This document shows, piece by piece, positions 26,336 through 37,091 of a stretch of DNA of 64,000 nucleotides (the first letter of the stretch is position 1; each line of letters opens with the position of its first letter). Origin of the DNA: Ciona savignyi (Eukaryota > Chordata > Ascidiacea > Phlebobranchia > Cionidae); the NCBI GenBank assembly GCA_000149265.1, contig CH003067.1, positions 300,563 through 364,562 of the forward strand, given 5' to 3'. A program made the translations under genes and the position numbers. A model generated the notes under the pieces. That model saw nothing but the letters and a program-made list of their open reading frames with translations. It had not been told where the DNA came from and did no database searches.

Positions 26336-27155
26336 ACTAGTTTAAATAGTAAATTTTGAAATATAAATTGATTTGTATGGTGGTTTTGTTAATTAAATAA
26401 AGTTTCTTGCTGGCTGGTAACTTATTATCGGTATGGAATATTAAATATATTTGCTTTGTGGAATTTTGGAGTTAAATTACCTTGCGATGTGAAAGATTCT
26501 TTCGTTCAAGAGTAACACAGTTAGCACCCTTTTATAAAAGAGGGTCAGTTACCTAACTTACTTTTTAAAAATAACGTCATTTTATCACGGCGCATCAGAA
26601 TTCCAACAACATGACATCATATTCTTTTAAATACGGTTTGATTAATAAGACGATGTATTAAGCATACGTATTTCCCTTTGCTGAGTCAGATAATAGCATG
26701 TCAGCATTTTTTAAAGGAGTTCTGGATTCCGATTGAGTTAATTGCAAGCCCAGCTGATGTAACTGTATAGAGACGATAGATCGTATATCTTAGAAATGGC
26801 GACCATATTTAAAAATATAGGAGTTGTAAAGATGCTTAGTTACTTGAAATCAATCTCATTGTTGACCTATAACTTCGGAGAACGTTGTCGCTTCATAACT
26901 CGTAATAAGTCGTGGCAGTAAATAATCCAAGTTTACTAAGAAGCACGAGTGTTATACTTAAGCAAGGGTTTATGAAAATTAAATTTTTAACAGTTCGTTG
27001 TTAATAACAAAACTATATTTAAAATTGTACAGATACTGTATCACCTATATTGCTTAGTCACTCAGTCATATATTTCAGCGCCTTATAGTTCTATAAGATT
27101 TGGACTAAAGTATCAAGAACCCATTTGATTACCATTTGAGTAGAAAGAATTAAAA

Positions 27156-30100
27156 ATGACAGTAGACAAAAAACTAGTTGCATTGATTTTGCTCGGATTT
27201 CTGGGATTTATTTTAGTTATGGTGGCAACTTTCGCACCTGGCTGGATCAGTATTGGAAATATATATAACAAGGGTTTGATTCAAGTTTGTATGCTTGGTG
27301 TGTGCGGTAATTTTCTAAGTGGTAAGTGTTCAGATGATTTGCATAATTGTCAAACCCTGCAATTTATTAAAGCGCATAGTCTCACCGATTAGCTTGGTGG
27401 ATTAGTGCTTCAGCAGAAGGGTTACAGTTTACGAAACTTGCCCCTAGCTATAGTCGGTTGTGTCCAAATTAAAGGAACATTTATAGCACCCCTGCTTTTT
27501 CTTATATTTCTTTTGGTCGCGGAATGCTGTTATAGGGGCAGGCGCATTCGGCTGGTGCTCGTCGCTTAGCCGAAAGTTCACCTTAGGCTGTCCTTCTCGT
27601 TGCAATGGTCGGTGAATGACACTGATTTCTGATAATGTCTACATACATAGATCACACTGCAACTTCTTGTTTTTATTCGGCATTTAAGTTAGTTCATTCT
27701 GCTAGTTGTTTTTTATGTTATAAAATCACGACAATATATAGCAAATAAATATAGGTCACGGGGACAGACAAGGTGTGGACGGCTATTTTAACTCTGTGAA
27801 ATGGGTCGCGTTTGTAATAAAAACAGCGGGCATTGCACCAACTAAACTTACTGCAATGGGTCGTAAATACGACGCAAATATTTTCCAGTAATTCACACTT
27901 TAACATAGCACATAAGCAAAAATTATATAAAAACGAATACTGATCACAAATCGAACCAGCGATTCACCACAACATCTCCTTTTTTCGGGTTTTTCTTAAA
28001 CAAAGTACTATTTCCGTTGTGGTGAAATTCGATGATGAGAGACAAATTCGCTGTTAGCTCTCACACCGCCACGTAGCATATAGTAGAACCTGCAAAAACT
28101 AGTAGAATATGTTTGGCCAATCACACTCGGTCACACAACCATGCATAACAAACTGGTGCATTGTATGTGAGTGCGTGTATAACTGTTGTGTATTTTTAAT
28201 CGGAATTGTGCCATCTCACAATTAAGGCAGCAACGCCACGAATCGTATCACATGACCCCATGGAGCCATACTTTCGCCAACCAAGTAAGTAAAATCAGAA
28301 CCATATATATTCGCTGATAAGCGTAAGAGTCAAAAAATAAACAGCCTCGCAGTGCGATAGGGCGACAAACATAGACATCAAGGTGGCAAAAGCGAATAAC
28401 GATCAATATTAGACACGTTGAAGGTCGGTGACACATAACGCAGCGCTACTACAAATTATAAACTACATGGCAATACGTCCGATCAAACTTGGTACAACAC
28501 AGGTTCTACATACATAATGTGACTCGACGTGGAATTGGCGGTGGCGTCGTTGCTCGTTGGGGAACAGGCGAGGATACGTAACGCGTGGGGGAATAGGTAG
28601 TGGTAGGCGATTCGTTGTGGGCAGTACGATCTCTTATATTTTATCTTTAATTGGAACCGACAGTTTGCAAACGGGAAAAACAGCCGTAGCTAATTTATTA
28701 AGTTCTGCGGTGTTTGTAAAAACGGACTTAACTAAATGAAACGACTCCGGGACATTCGACGCACTCAGACGGCAAGTCTCAACATTTTCTTTAAATTGAG
28801 ACAAAACGAAAGATTTATCTTTTGGAAAAGAAAACTTTGGGATATAAGGACGTACATTGGAGAGCGAAGGGCGAAAACTGGCGTTATGATGACGGACACG
28901 TCTGCCATATACAAAAGATGGGCTGCGCTTGCTTTGGAGACGTATGTCAGAGACGCGTTTATACGTACAAACTCTGACGAGGCGACAATTTCGCGCATCT
29001 ACTTTAAAACCAAAATACTGCAAGAAATCCCTACCAATTACGGGATGCAGTACATTTCCAACGCGAAAACTCCAACGAAATTTACCTACGCCCATAAAAG
29101 TTATAAAAACATTTTCTTTACCAGACACTTTGATATTAGTGTCATTCAACGTAGATGAACAATTTCTGGAATTAAATAATGACTTAGCATTATCCATTGG
29201 AGGTAGAACAGAACATTTCTCACTTTCATCTACCAAATAGCGCGTACCCGTCTTATAATCAGCGATCAAACAACGACCTGGGAGGAGCGGACTTCGACAC
29301 TCGTTTCGGAAACCTTCTGTTAAAGCGTTCACGCTTACGATTTTTTAATTTTCGGACTTGCCGACGACCATGTACGCCAAAGCGACAACGAAAACATAAT
29401 TTAAACGGCGCGTCAATTTTAAATTTACACGACAGACAAGAATTAGACATAGACGCGCCTGATTTACTCTTTAGGCGGTTGCTGTATGGACGTATAGGGG
29501 GGTCATATGGCAAAATATCGCAAGCGCTACTAACCTTTTTATGATCCGATGTCCTGGGAAGTGAAACTTGTGTCGATGTGTTCCTTCTGTTTGCAAACCT
29601 GTGAAATGTCACACCGTTATTTTGCATAATCGTAATCTCGAGGTATATATCGACCAACTAATGTCTACCACTAACTTTTGCAAGCAAATCAAAGTTGCTA
29701 GGTGGCCTTGGATTGCTATACAAAATATTAAAAAAAAAATACAGTCTTGGTCGTAGATAGATTTTTCTTTCTTCGCTCTTCGAGATTCCAACGTCGAATC
29801 TTGAACTTCCCCTGCAGACTTTGGTGGAAACTTCTTTCTCTTGATGATATCGATTTCGGTCGACGTCTTTGTGTAATCGGGGGATTTCCTTTAACAAATG
29901 GTAGATCTTATTCGGTTGTTGTCAGACCGAAGATGCTTCAGGCGGTTTTTTTTTAAAATGGTTTTGCTCAGTTTCTTTAATTTTCTTGAAAGCGGTTTCT
30001 TCTTAAAATTAAGCTCGGGTCACACACTCTTCTCGAGAAAGTTGCGCGTTCAAATCACGTCGGGCTCAACAATATAGCACCCCTGCTTTTTCTTATATTT

Positions 30101-31456
30101 CTTTTGGTCGCGGAATGCTGTTATAGGGGCAGGCGCATTCGGCTGGTGCTCGTCGCTTAGCCGAAAGTTCACCTTAGGCTGTCCTTCTCGTTGCAATGGT
30201 CGGTGACTGACACTGATTTCTGATAATGTCTACATACATAGATCACACTGCAACTTCTTGTTTTTATTCGGCATTTAAGTTAGTTCATTCTGCTAGTTGT
30301 TTTTTATGTTATAAAATCACGACAATATATAGCAAATAAATATAGGTCACGGGGACAGACAAGGTGTGGACGGCTATTTTAACTCTGTGAAATGGGTCGC
30401 GTTTGTAATAAAAACAGCGGGCATTGCACCAACTAAACTTACTGCAATGGGTCGTAAATACGACGCAAATATTTTCCAGTAATTCACACTTTAACATAGC
30501 ACATAAGCAAAAATTATATAAAAACGAATACTGATCACAAATCGAACCAGCGATTCACCACACATTTAAAATATCCGGTAAACCGACGGGGGCGCGAGAT
30601 GATCTCACGATTGCCCGTGTGTTAACGCCTCTTGCGTTTTCCTGTTTATCAGGATGAATATCTTATTCTATAAACTACATTAAATTTAAAACAATTCCCT
30701 TAACATTAAATTGCTTTTTATCGGGGCTAAGTTTTTAACTGTATTAAAATTTTGTTTTAGATCAACCGACATATGTTATTGCGGTTTTTGTCCTACTGTG
30801 TGTGTCATGCTTTATTACGTTGGTGGGACTCATTATTCTGACGTTTGGAGCGTGTTCGCTAAAAGCTAATTACGTGAAGAATGGTGGATTGGGATTAATC
30901 GTAGCCGGTAAGTAAATAGTACTTTCACAGTGTACCTTAAATACCCACTGGCACATAAGAAATATGAGCCAAGTACAAAACTGTGCGGCTAACCTCTTCG
31001 GCGTAATGGCTAGTTGGGTTATTAGATCGACTTTTAACTTTAAGGTTGTAGGTACGAAGTTGGTCATAGAGTCTTGTGTCATTGAACAAGGCACTGGGAA
31101 GTCACCGCTGTGGATTTATGGGTTGTACTTAAACTGAAAGAACGTTTTAATCATATAGAACATACTGCAAAATCTCCAGTGACGTTGGGTGATCTGGAGA
31201 ATGCCGTGTTAAAGCACCCCTTGTAATTTTCTAGGAAAATAATACCCCGTCCTATACCTACCTATACGTAATCCTATTTCGATTCCTATAAGGGTTGTGC
31301 GCTATAATTGGAGCAGCAATCTACGCAGGGAACACTTCAGAAGAAGTGGAAACATTTGGAACTTCCTACGACTACTGTTTCGAAATCTGTTGGGCTGGGT
31401 CGAGCCTTGAATTATTATCTGGTATCGTTGTCTTTTACTTGGGAAAGACAATGTAA
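27156..31456 (+). CDS. Small four-pass tetraspan protein (claudin/PMP22-like), 158 aa
   Basis: Three exons: 27156-27321, 30761-30907 and 31293-31456, both introns phase 1. TM1 is ALILLGFLGFILVMVATFAP, followed by GWISIGN. The loop has two Cys (QVCMLGVCGN). TM2 is YVIAVFVLLCVSCFITLVG, TM3 starts LCAIIGAAIYAG, and TM4 is ICWAGSSLELLSGIVVFYLG, ending KTM. It is a paralogue of the minus-strand gene at 21897-23464 by exon layout, phases and shared motifs. Intron 1 is 3.4 kb because an LTR element lies inside a SINE there; without it the intron would be about 0.35 kb. The exon 3 acceptor lies just after the tail of another SINE. The family is inferred from size and topology; the substrate or partner is unknown. 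Confidence 0.8.
27386..30665 (+). mobile_element. SINE copy split by an LTR retrotransposon
   Basis: The 5' part (27386-27481) has GGTGGATTAGTGCTTCAGCA and GTCGGTTGTGTCC. The 3' part (30562-30665) resumes with GGTAAACCGACGGGGGCGCG, CACGATTGCCCGTGTGTTAA and an ATCTTATTCTATA tail. The LTR element with its ACATT duplication lies between them. Confidence 0.8.
27482..30561 (-). mobile_element. LTR retrotransposon, Ty3/Gypsy-like, incomplete
   Basis: Two 489-bp LTRs (27482-27970 and 30073-30561) look almost identical by eye, with one difference noticed, so insertion was recent. The 5-bp duplication ACATT flanks the whole. Next to the right LTR, 30045-30072 is complementary in style to a tRNA 3' end (TGAGCCCGACGTGATTTGAA on the minus strand). 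This would be the primer-binding site and fixes the element on the minus strand. The 2.1-kb interior carries gag-like basic sequence with paired cysteines and a retropepsin-like region (GRDFLQYFGFKVD). No polymerase or integrase region was recognised. The element looks broken/incomplete and could move only with outside help, if at all. Confidence 0.85.
30985..31277 (+). mobile_element. Diverged SINE copy
   Basis: Recognisable from AATGGCTAGTTGGGTTATTA, TTGAACAAGGCAC, AATCATATAGAACATACTGC and a GTCCTATACCTACC tail, but clearly older than most copies here. It ends 15 bp before the acceptor of exon 3 of the tetraspan gene. Confidence 0.7.
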
Positions 31457-33253
31457 AGAGCACGTCGACTTCTATTCTTAATGTGTTTGTATCAATTAAG
31501 ACAGTACATTAAGACAGTACAAAATATAATCAAAAAATAGTTTGACAAAAATGTGACAAAACAGTATCCACCTCGTTTATATGACTAGGTATAAACATAT
31601 AAAACTTCTTTTGTACATTAAACGATCGGGTATTTCAAAGAGAACTTATTACAAATAGCTTTTCTAGAAATGCCGTTTCTGTTGATCTAAGGCATTGCAG
31701 GGCATATTTAAATTATTTTTTACTGTTTTTCTTGTCGTGTTTTATATAGAACATCCGTCAATATAAGCGATGTTTACAAACAATTGTCCATCACCGGCAT
31801 GGGCAAACCCCTGCACGCGTGCCGATCTTGGCACACGAGCTCGTATTTTTGGCACGCTTTAGGTCAAGGAAATTAGATTTTTTTCTTAAAAGATAATAAC
31901 TTAATGGTTGTTGTATTATTTGAGCTTTGGCCACGTGCATAAAATGTTTATTACCGTAAGTTGTAAAGTAAACATTTGATTATTATTACCCTGTTATTGT
32001 TATACTCAACAAAGACCAAAGAGTACAACAACCCGATTGCAAATTTCGCAACCTGCTGCCACAGACGAAGAATCGGACGTGACAGAACTTTGTACTTTTG
32101 TCCAGACAACCAGATGTAGTTAATGTAGCCAAATGTAGTTAGTATCAGCTACCCTTTGCATCCTAATTTACTTTTGTTAGACATTTGAGATACAAAATGT
32201 TACAACGCTAAACATGATGTACCATGTACCGGTGAGGCCATTCGGTATCGGTAAAGGTCATACATGCAAATTTCGGCAAGTAAAAAAGACCGGTAACTTA
32301 TTTCACTTTAAATCATCGTTACGTTTATCAAATTGCGCTAGTGAGAGTAAAAATTCATCGTTGAACACACTTTGTCACCTGCCTTAGGTTTGCCCTATCA
32401 GTAATAGTACAGCGCTTGCTTATATGCTTAAGTAAAGATAAAAATTAAAAGTCATTACTGTAAAAAGTTATTTTGTTTGTTGTCCTTACCGAATGTTAGG
32501 ATCATTAGCTAAGAAACTTTAAACTGATGTATGAGATGTATTTAAAGCTATTCAGACTGATATTTTCTTTGAAATAAAAACATTTTTAGAAAGTTTATTG
32601 TGAATGTTTTGGTTTTGTTATATTGTGTTTTCACTATTTTGGTAAATTTAAATCATTTTTTTAAAAACAGGCAACTTAAAGAATAAAAAAGAAATATGTT
32701 CTCATGAACTGTTAGTTGGCACGCGGAAGGGTTTTGCCATTTATTTTAGCCGATTTTGGCACCCAGACCGAGAAAGGTTGACCACCCCTGTCTATCACAA
32801 TGAATTGGTTGCGTTAATCATTTGAACACAGCCTTGTTTTTTAATTTTTTTAAACGAACTAGGCGGCGAAGTACATTCAACCACATAATCGCTCCTTACG
32901 ACTGTTTGTGAGCAAATTTATAATCGTTCCTTACGTTAAAGTTTATAGGAAATTCCTATTTTTTTCTCAACTCTCTGTAACAAGCCCAGCGCCATAGAGT
33001 TATCGGCAACGATTCCGAATTTTGTTTTCATGCTATATTAACGTATAACACCGAAGGCTTGGCTGACTTTCTATGATAAGTGGGCTTTGTTTTCATTCTA
33101 CACCAACCAGCATTACCAGTTTTCACGGGAATAAACATTATTATTCTATGGCATAGTTTATTTAAATATACTTGTGACCACACTTATACGGTCGTATGTA
33201 CGTGGATTGAATATTCATAATTTATTCAACAGAATAGGGAAATTCCGGTATAA
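31457..33253. other. Intergenic region, mostly a hAT element
   Basis: Between the tetraspan gene stop and the Ly6-type gene stop (convergent genes). It holds the 996-bp hAT element at 31795-32790 and otherwise AT-rich sequence without recognisable exons. TTTATT at 33231-33236 would be the poly(A) signal of the minus-strand Ly6-type gene. Confidence 0.55.
31795..32790. mobile_element. hAT-type non-autonomous transposon, 996 bp
   Basis: The ends are CGGCATGGGCAAACCCCTG and GGTTGACCACCCCTG. The flanking 8-bp duplication TCCATCAC / TCTATCAC has one mismatch. Subterminal GGCACGCGTGCC-type motifs are characteristic of hAT. It is the same family as the copy at 44010-44897, sharing for example AACCAGATGTAGTTAAT. 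No transposase frame. Confidence 0.85.
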
Positions 33254-35164
33254 TCAAATTAATCCCGATATAATAGCAACCAAAGTGGAAATAGCGAGAA
33301 TAACATTGCCTCCTTTAAACTGAACCGAACCTCCGCCTGAAGTGCCAGTTACTGTTTCATTGTTACAACCGTCTGAAAAAATATTATGTAATAACTTTAA
33401 TAAATTTGCATAATTTGTCATGTAATTTTAAAATCATTCTAAATAAATAAAACCATTTATCCACAAATCTACAGCATAGTGTGAGTCGGTTTGTTGAGTT
33501 TGTGGAATTTAGTTTTTGTAATTCTATATATCGCAGCCTACGTAATAAAACATTTTAAGTAATTGGATAGTCTGACACTGTTTAAAATTTAAGAAGCTAA
33601 ACACACACAACGGGAAAATACTGTTATACACAAATATCGGAAATCTAGCATTGAAATTCTAGCATTGTCCAAGCTAACAAATCTACACAGAAAAACTCGT
33701 CGTGTGCATAATTATAAAGGACCATCTTGATTTTGAAGGATTGATACGAATTGGACGATTCAATCTTAATCATTACAAAAATGAAACGAATCTAAACTGA
33801 CATGAAAATAATATCGATTCAGAAATATACCAGTTTACTGTACCAATAGTAGTACACGTAGTTCTTTCAAAAGATATTCGAATACCTTTTCATGTTATTT
33901 TTAAATAAATTGATTTTTGTTGTTTAGTATTATTTCACTATGTTGTTCTTCGTGTGGTTAAAATTATATTCGATCCAATGACTCAAATGCCTTTATAAAC
34001 AAGGTGAAATTGCTAACCAAACGAAACTTACAAGCGGAACTCCACCAAAAAAGATTGGAAATCACTGCTCTAGTTGAAACCAAATCATTTAATTTGTCGT
34101 GACAAACACCTAGACTATTTTTCTGTGAGTTTAATTCTTAAGTACATTTCCCGAATCGTTGCATTAAATGCAACATGTTTATTATTAGGCAGGTTTAATT
34201 TCATAATGACAGTTTATCAATAAAGAATATATATAACCTGTGTTACAGAATGATTCACATTTCATCCCAAGACTTTGCGAGAGAACACAACTTTTCGGTA
34301 AAGTTGTGGTTCCAACGCATCCCCTAATAGTGGTCACGTATGGGATTCTTGCAACTAAAACAAAATTTCCGTTACTGAAGCTTAACAAATGTAAAAAGGA
34401 TAAACTTACCGGTTAAATAGAAAGTCGTCGTGAAGCAAATTCGGTTAGGAGGACATTGCATCAGTTGGGACTGTGACAATGCTCCTGTGACACACCCAGC
34501 AGTCGGCATTAAACTGTTGGTGATGCACTGATAGCATCTGATCGCCAGTCCTGTAAAAAGACGAAAATATAAAAGCAAGCTGAATTAAAAATGTAACTGA
34601 TAAGCAAATAAAATTGTCATTAAATTGAACGAGAAGAAAAAAAGAAAATTTTTTGCTTAAACTGGTATTTGTTTTAGACCAAAAGTTTTTTCTTTTACTC
34701 ATATACAATCAGTACACCGTACCATTCGTAGCAATCTTTAGTGAGCGATTCGGTTCGGCGAAGCGAAACAAACAATATTGAGTTTTATGCGACACCTAAA
34801 ATGCTGCGTCCTGTCGGTTTCATCATTCGGAAGAACGTATGCCAAAGTAATCTGACTTTTAACCATGTTATTACGAGTGATATCTCCTATACATGGAACA
34901 TATTGGTATTAAGTAGGTTCTGGGTAAACGGGAAGTACTATGTTTAGCATAGATTTGAAAATTGAAGTTAAAAACTTCACTGCAAAATTTTACATGGTGA
35001 AGTAAGTTTAATTTTAAACTAGTTAGGCGGGTATTTCAAATCGCTACTTTAGAGGCCGTTGATTTTTTTCAATCTTTACATATATTAGTTCTTGGAATAG
35101 ACTGACTACCTTTTCCGATGGAGATAATAAGAACGGCGAGAAGCAGGTAACGAATTTGTGACAT
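33254..35164 (-). CDS. GPI-anchored Ly6/uPAR-type three-finger protein, 143 aa
   Basis: Four exons: 35164-35110, 34550-34410, 34354-34238 and 33372-33254, all introns phase 1. A signal peptide (MSQIRYLLLAVLIISIGKG) leads into a LU domain: the CYQC start, internal cysteines in GCVTG, QCPPNRICF, RGCVG and KSCVL, and KCESFCNTDGCN at the end, the Ly6 signature. A Gly/Ser-rich linker (GTSGGGS) follows. A hydrophobic tail (VILAISTLVAIISGLI) ends the protein with no cytoplasmic residues, as expected for GPI attachment. Family members sit on the cell surface and modulate receptors, complement or adhesion; the partner here is not known. The exon 3 start was set by phase: only the AG at 34356-34355 keeps the frame open. 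Confidence 0.85.
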
Positions 35165-37091
35165 ACTTGGCAGGGATCAGCAGAAGGTCTTGATGTCACC
35201 AACGGGTCTACATTTATCACAAAATGTGTTATTTTGGTCATTATTGACTACCGATAGACTATATTTATTGTAAGTTACTGCCTAGCTTACAAAGGTACAA
35301 TTAAGTTCTCGGTTAAACTGACAATTTTTACAAACAAATGTGTTCATTACAGACTTGCTCTAGCCATATACTTACCTTTGTCTTAAACAGTGTTACTTCT
35401 CGGGTGGTTGCAAGGACTTTATTTCTGTAAACAGTCAGGAATACGCTGAAAGTTATTCGGCTTCGACACAACACTGCTATCAAGCAAACTTTTTCGTTGT
35501 GATGAAATAAACGTGCGCGAACAATACAGGAGAGAACTGTGACGTTGCATTAAAGGAAGTGATAAAAGGGAAATGAAAAGGACGAAATAAATTCAAATAT
35601 CGTTCCAACACCCTGTTCTAAGGGCCAAACGTGTGAACTGTATAGGTGTTTTCTTAAAATATAAAACAATTTAATCGTTTAGAAAACAAATAATCTTTTA
35701 TACTCAAATAACACAAACAATATTTGATACTCAAACACAGGGTGCAAAGAGAACAAACTAGTCGTTTTTCTAAAGAAATAGGTATGAAAATAAAAAAAAA
35801 ACACGATGTGGGGGGAATGCATTTGACAACACATTGCAATAGAATGTCAGTACATTTGCATTGTACGATCGTGTGGCCGAATGGTTACCGCGAACGATAT
35901 ATATCCATTAATATAGAAAAAACGGTCTTGGAAACATTCTAATCTTGGTTTAGAAAGTGAGCAAACATATTTGCATTTTAAATCAGCGTAAAATACAAAA
36001 AGGTTACATCAACATAAGCAATACAACAATTATCATCAATCATTTAATCTAGTACAAACTACCAAGGCAATTTTTAAAAGTCAACCAAAAAAGCAACAAT
36101 TGTGATTATTCTTTTAAACTCAAGTCTAAAGCGTGATATGATTTTTATCGGCCCCAATTTCCTACGAAATCCAGCCCATCACAAGGTAACTTAAATTAAA
36201 TGAGCTAATCATTTGATTTACTTCTCCAAATTAGTATAATGTCCATAGACATAACTGCGCGAAATAAAATTATGTTAGGCAACGAACTGCTGGGAAACTG
36301 TGTTTGATCGCTATGCCGAACCTATTTATTGTGCGATCGGACAAAAATCTATTATCACATACCTGTTTTGATTGTGTAAAACCGTAGTGTTTTGTGCAAA
36401 TATGTTAATTAAGCTTATTTCTCTATCGAACAATATTCAAAACTCGAAANNNNNNNNNNNNNNNNNNNNNNNNNNNNNNNNNNNNNNNNNNNNNNNNNNN
36501 NNNNNNNNNNNNNNNNNNNNNNNNNNNNNNNNNNNNNNNNNNNNNNNNNTTTTTAAAAATTACTTATATTCAGTTAATTATTTCTTAAATGATGGAATCC
36601 TATGCCCTGCAAACCTTGTTTGCATACAGTCAGGGGCATGTTTATTTGATTTTTTTATTTGTTGCAGGTATCTAATTTTAATATATTTGCATATATACCA
36701 AGACAGAAGAAATCAATCTAAAGACGTTGCTGAATATTGTCTTTTTAAATCAATTAACATGTATAACCTTCTTGTTTGGTGAGGTTAGCTATGTGGTAAT
36801 ATGATATGTTTATCTTAAACGTATTGCGTTCCATTATACCACAACAATAAACGCTCATAAGTGAATTGTATTGTTGTGATAAATAGATCTCAAGTTTCAG
36901 GAATATCTATGTTTAATTTGGGCGGGAATGCGGTATTTGTGACCACTTTTATATTTTCCAGTTTTATGTGAACTAGAAAACATAGTAAAGAGAATTAGCA
37001 GCGATAAAGGAGGATAACGACAGCTAACTATAAAATATGGCATTTGCGCGTAAATCGTGTCATTTCATTTGGAAAGACTGAGTTTAAAAGA
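35165..37091. other. Intergenic region with an assembly gap
   Basis: Contains 100 N (36450-36549) and AT-rich sequence. A tRNA-like A-box string (GTGTGGCCGAATGGTTACCG, about 35871) is probably a scrap of a second tRNA-derived SINE. No exon was recognised. Confidence 0.5.
36450..36549. other. Assembly gap, 100 N
   Basis: Exactly 100 undetermined bases, a common placeholder size, so the true length may differ. Confidence 1.

Larger units (their letters stand above)
23465..27155. other. Intergenic region between divergent tetraspan paralogues
   Basis: Both promoters must lie here. It contains a SINE (24318-24597), an imperfect direct repeat around CAGCATGACGC at about 25078-25150 and a BEL/Pao remnant (about 25740-26335). 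I recognise no host gene in it. Confidence 0.5.

Noticed and set aside
35871-35895. tRNA-Ser/Leu-like A-box strings, also at about 39913 and 43914
   Set aside because: No matching B-box and cloverleaf at proper spacing; likely fragments of a second SINE family.
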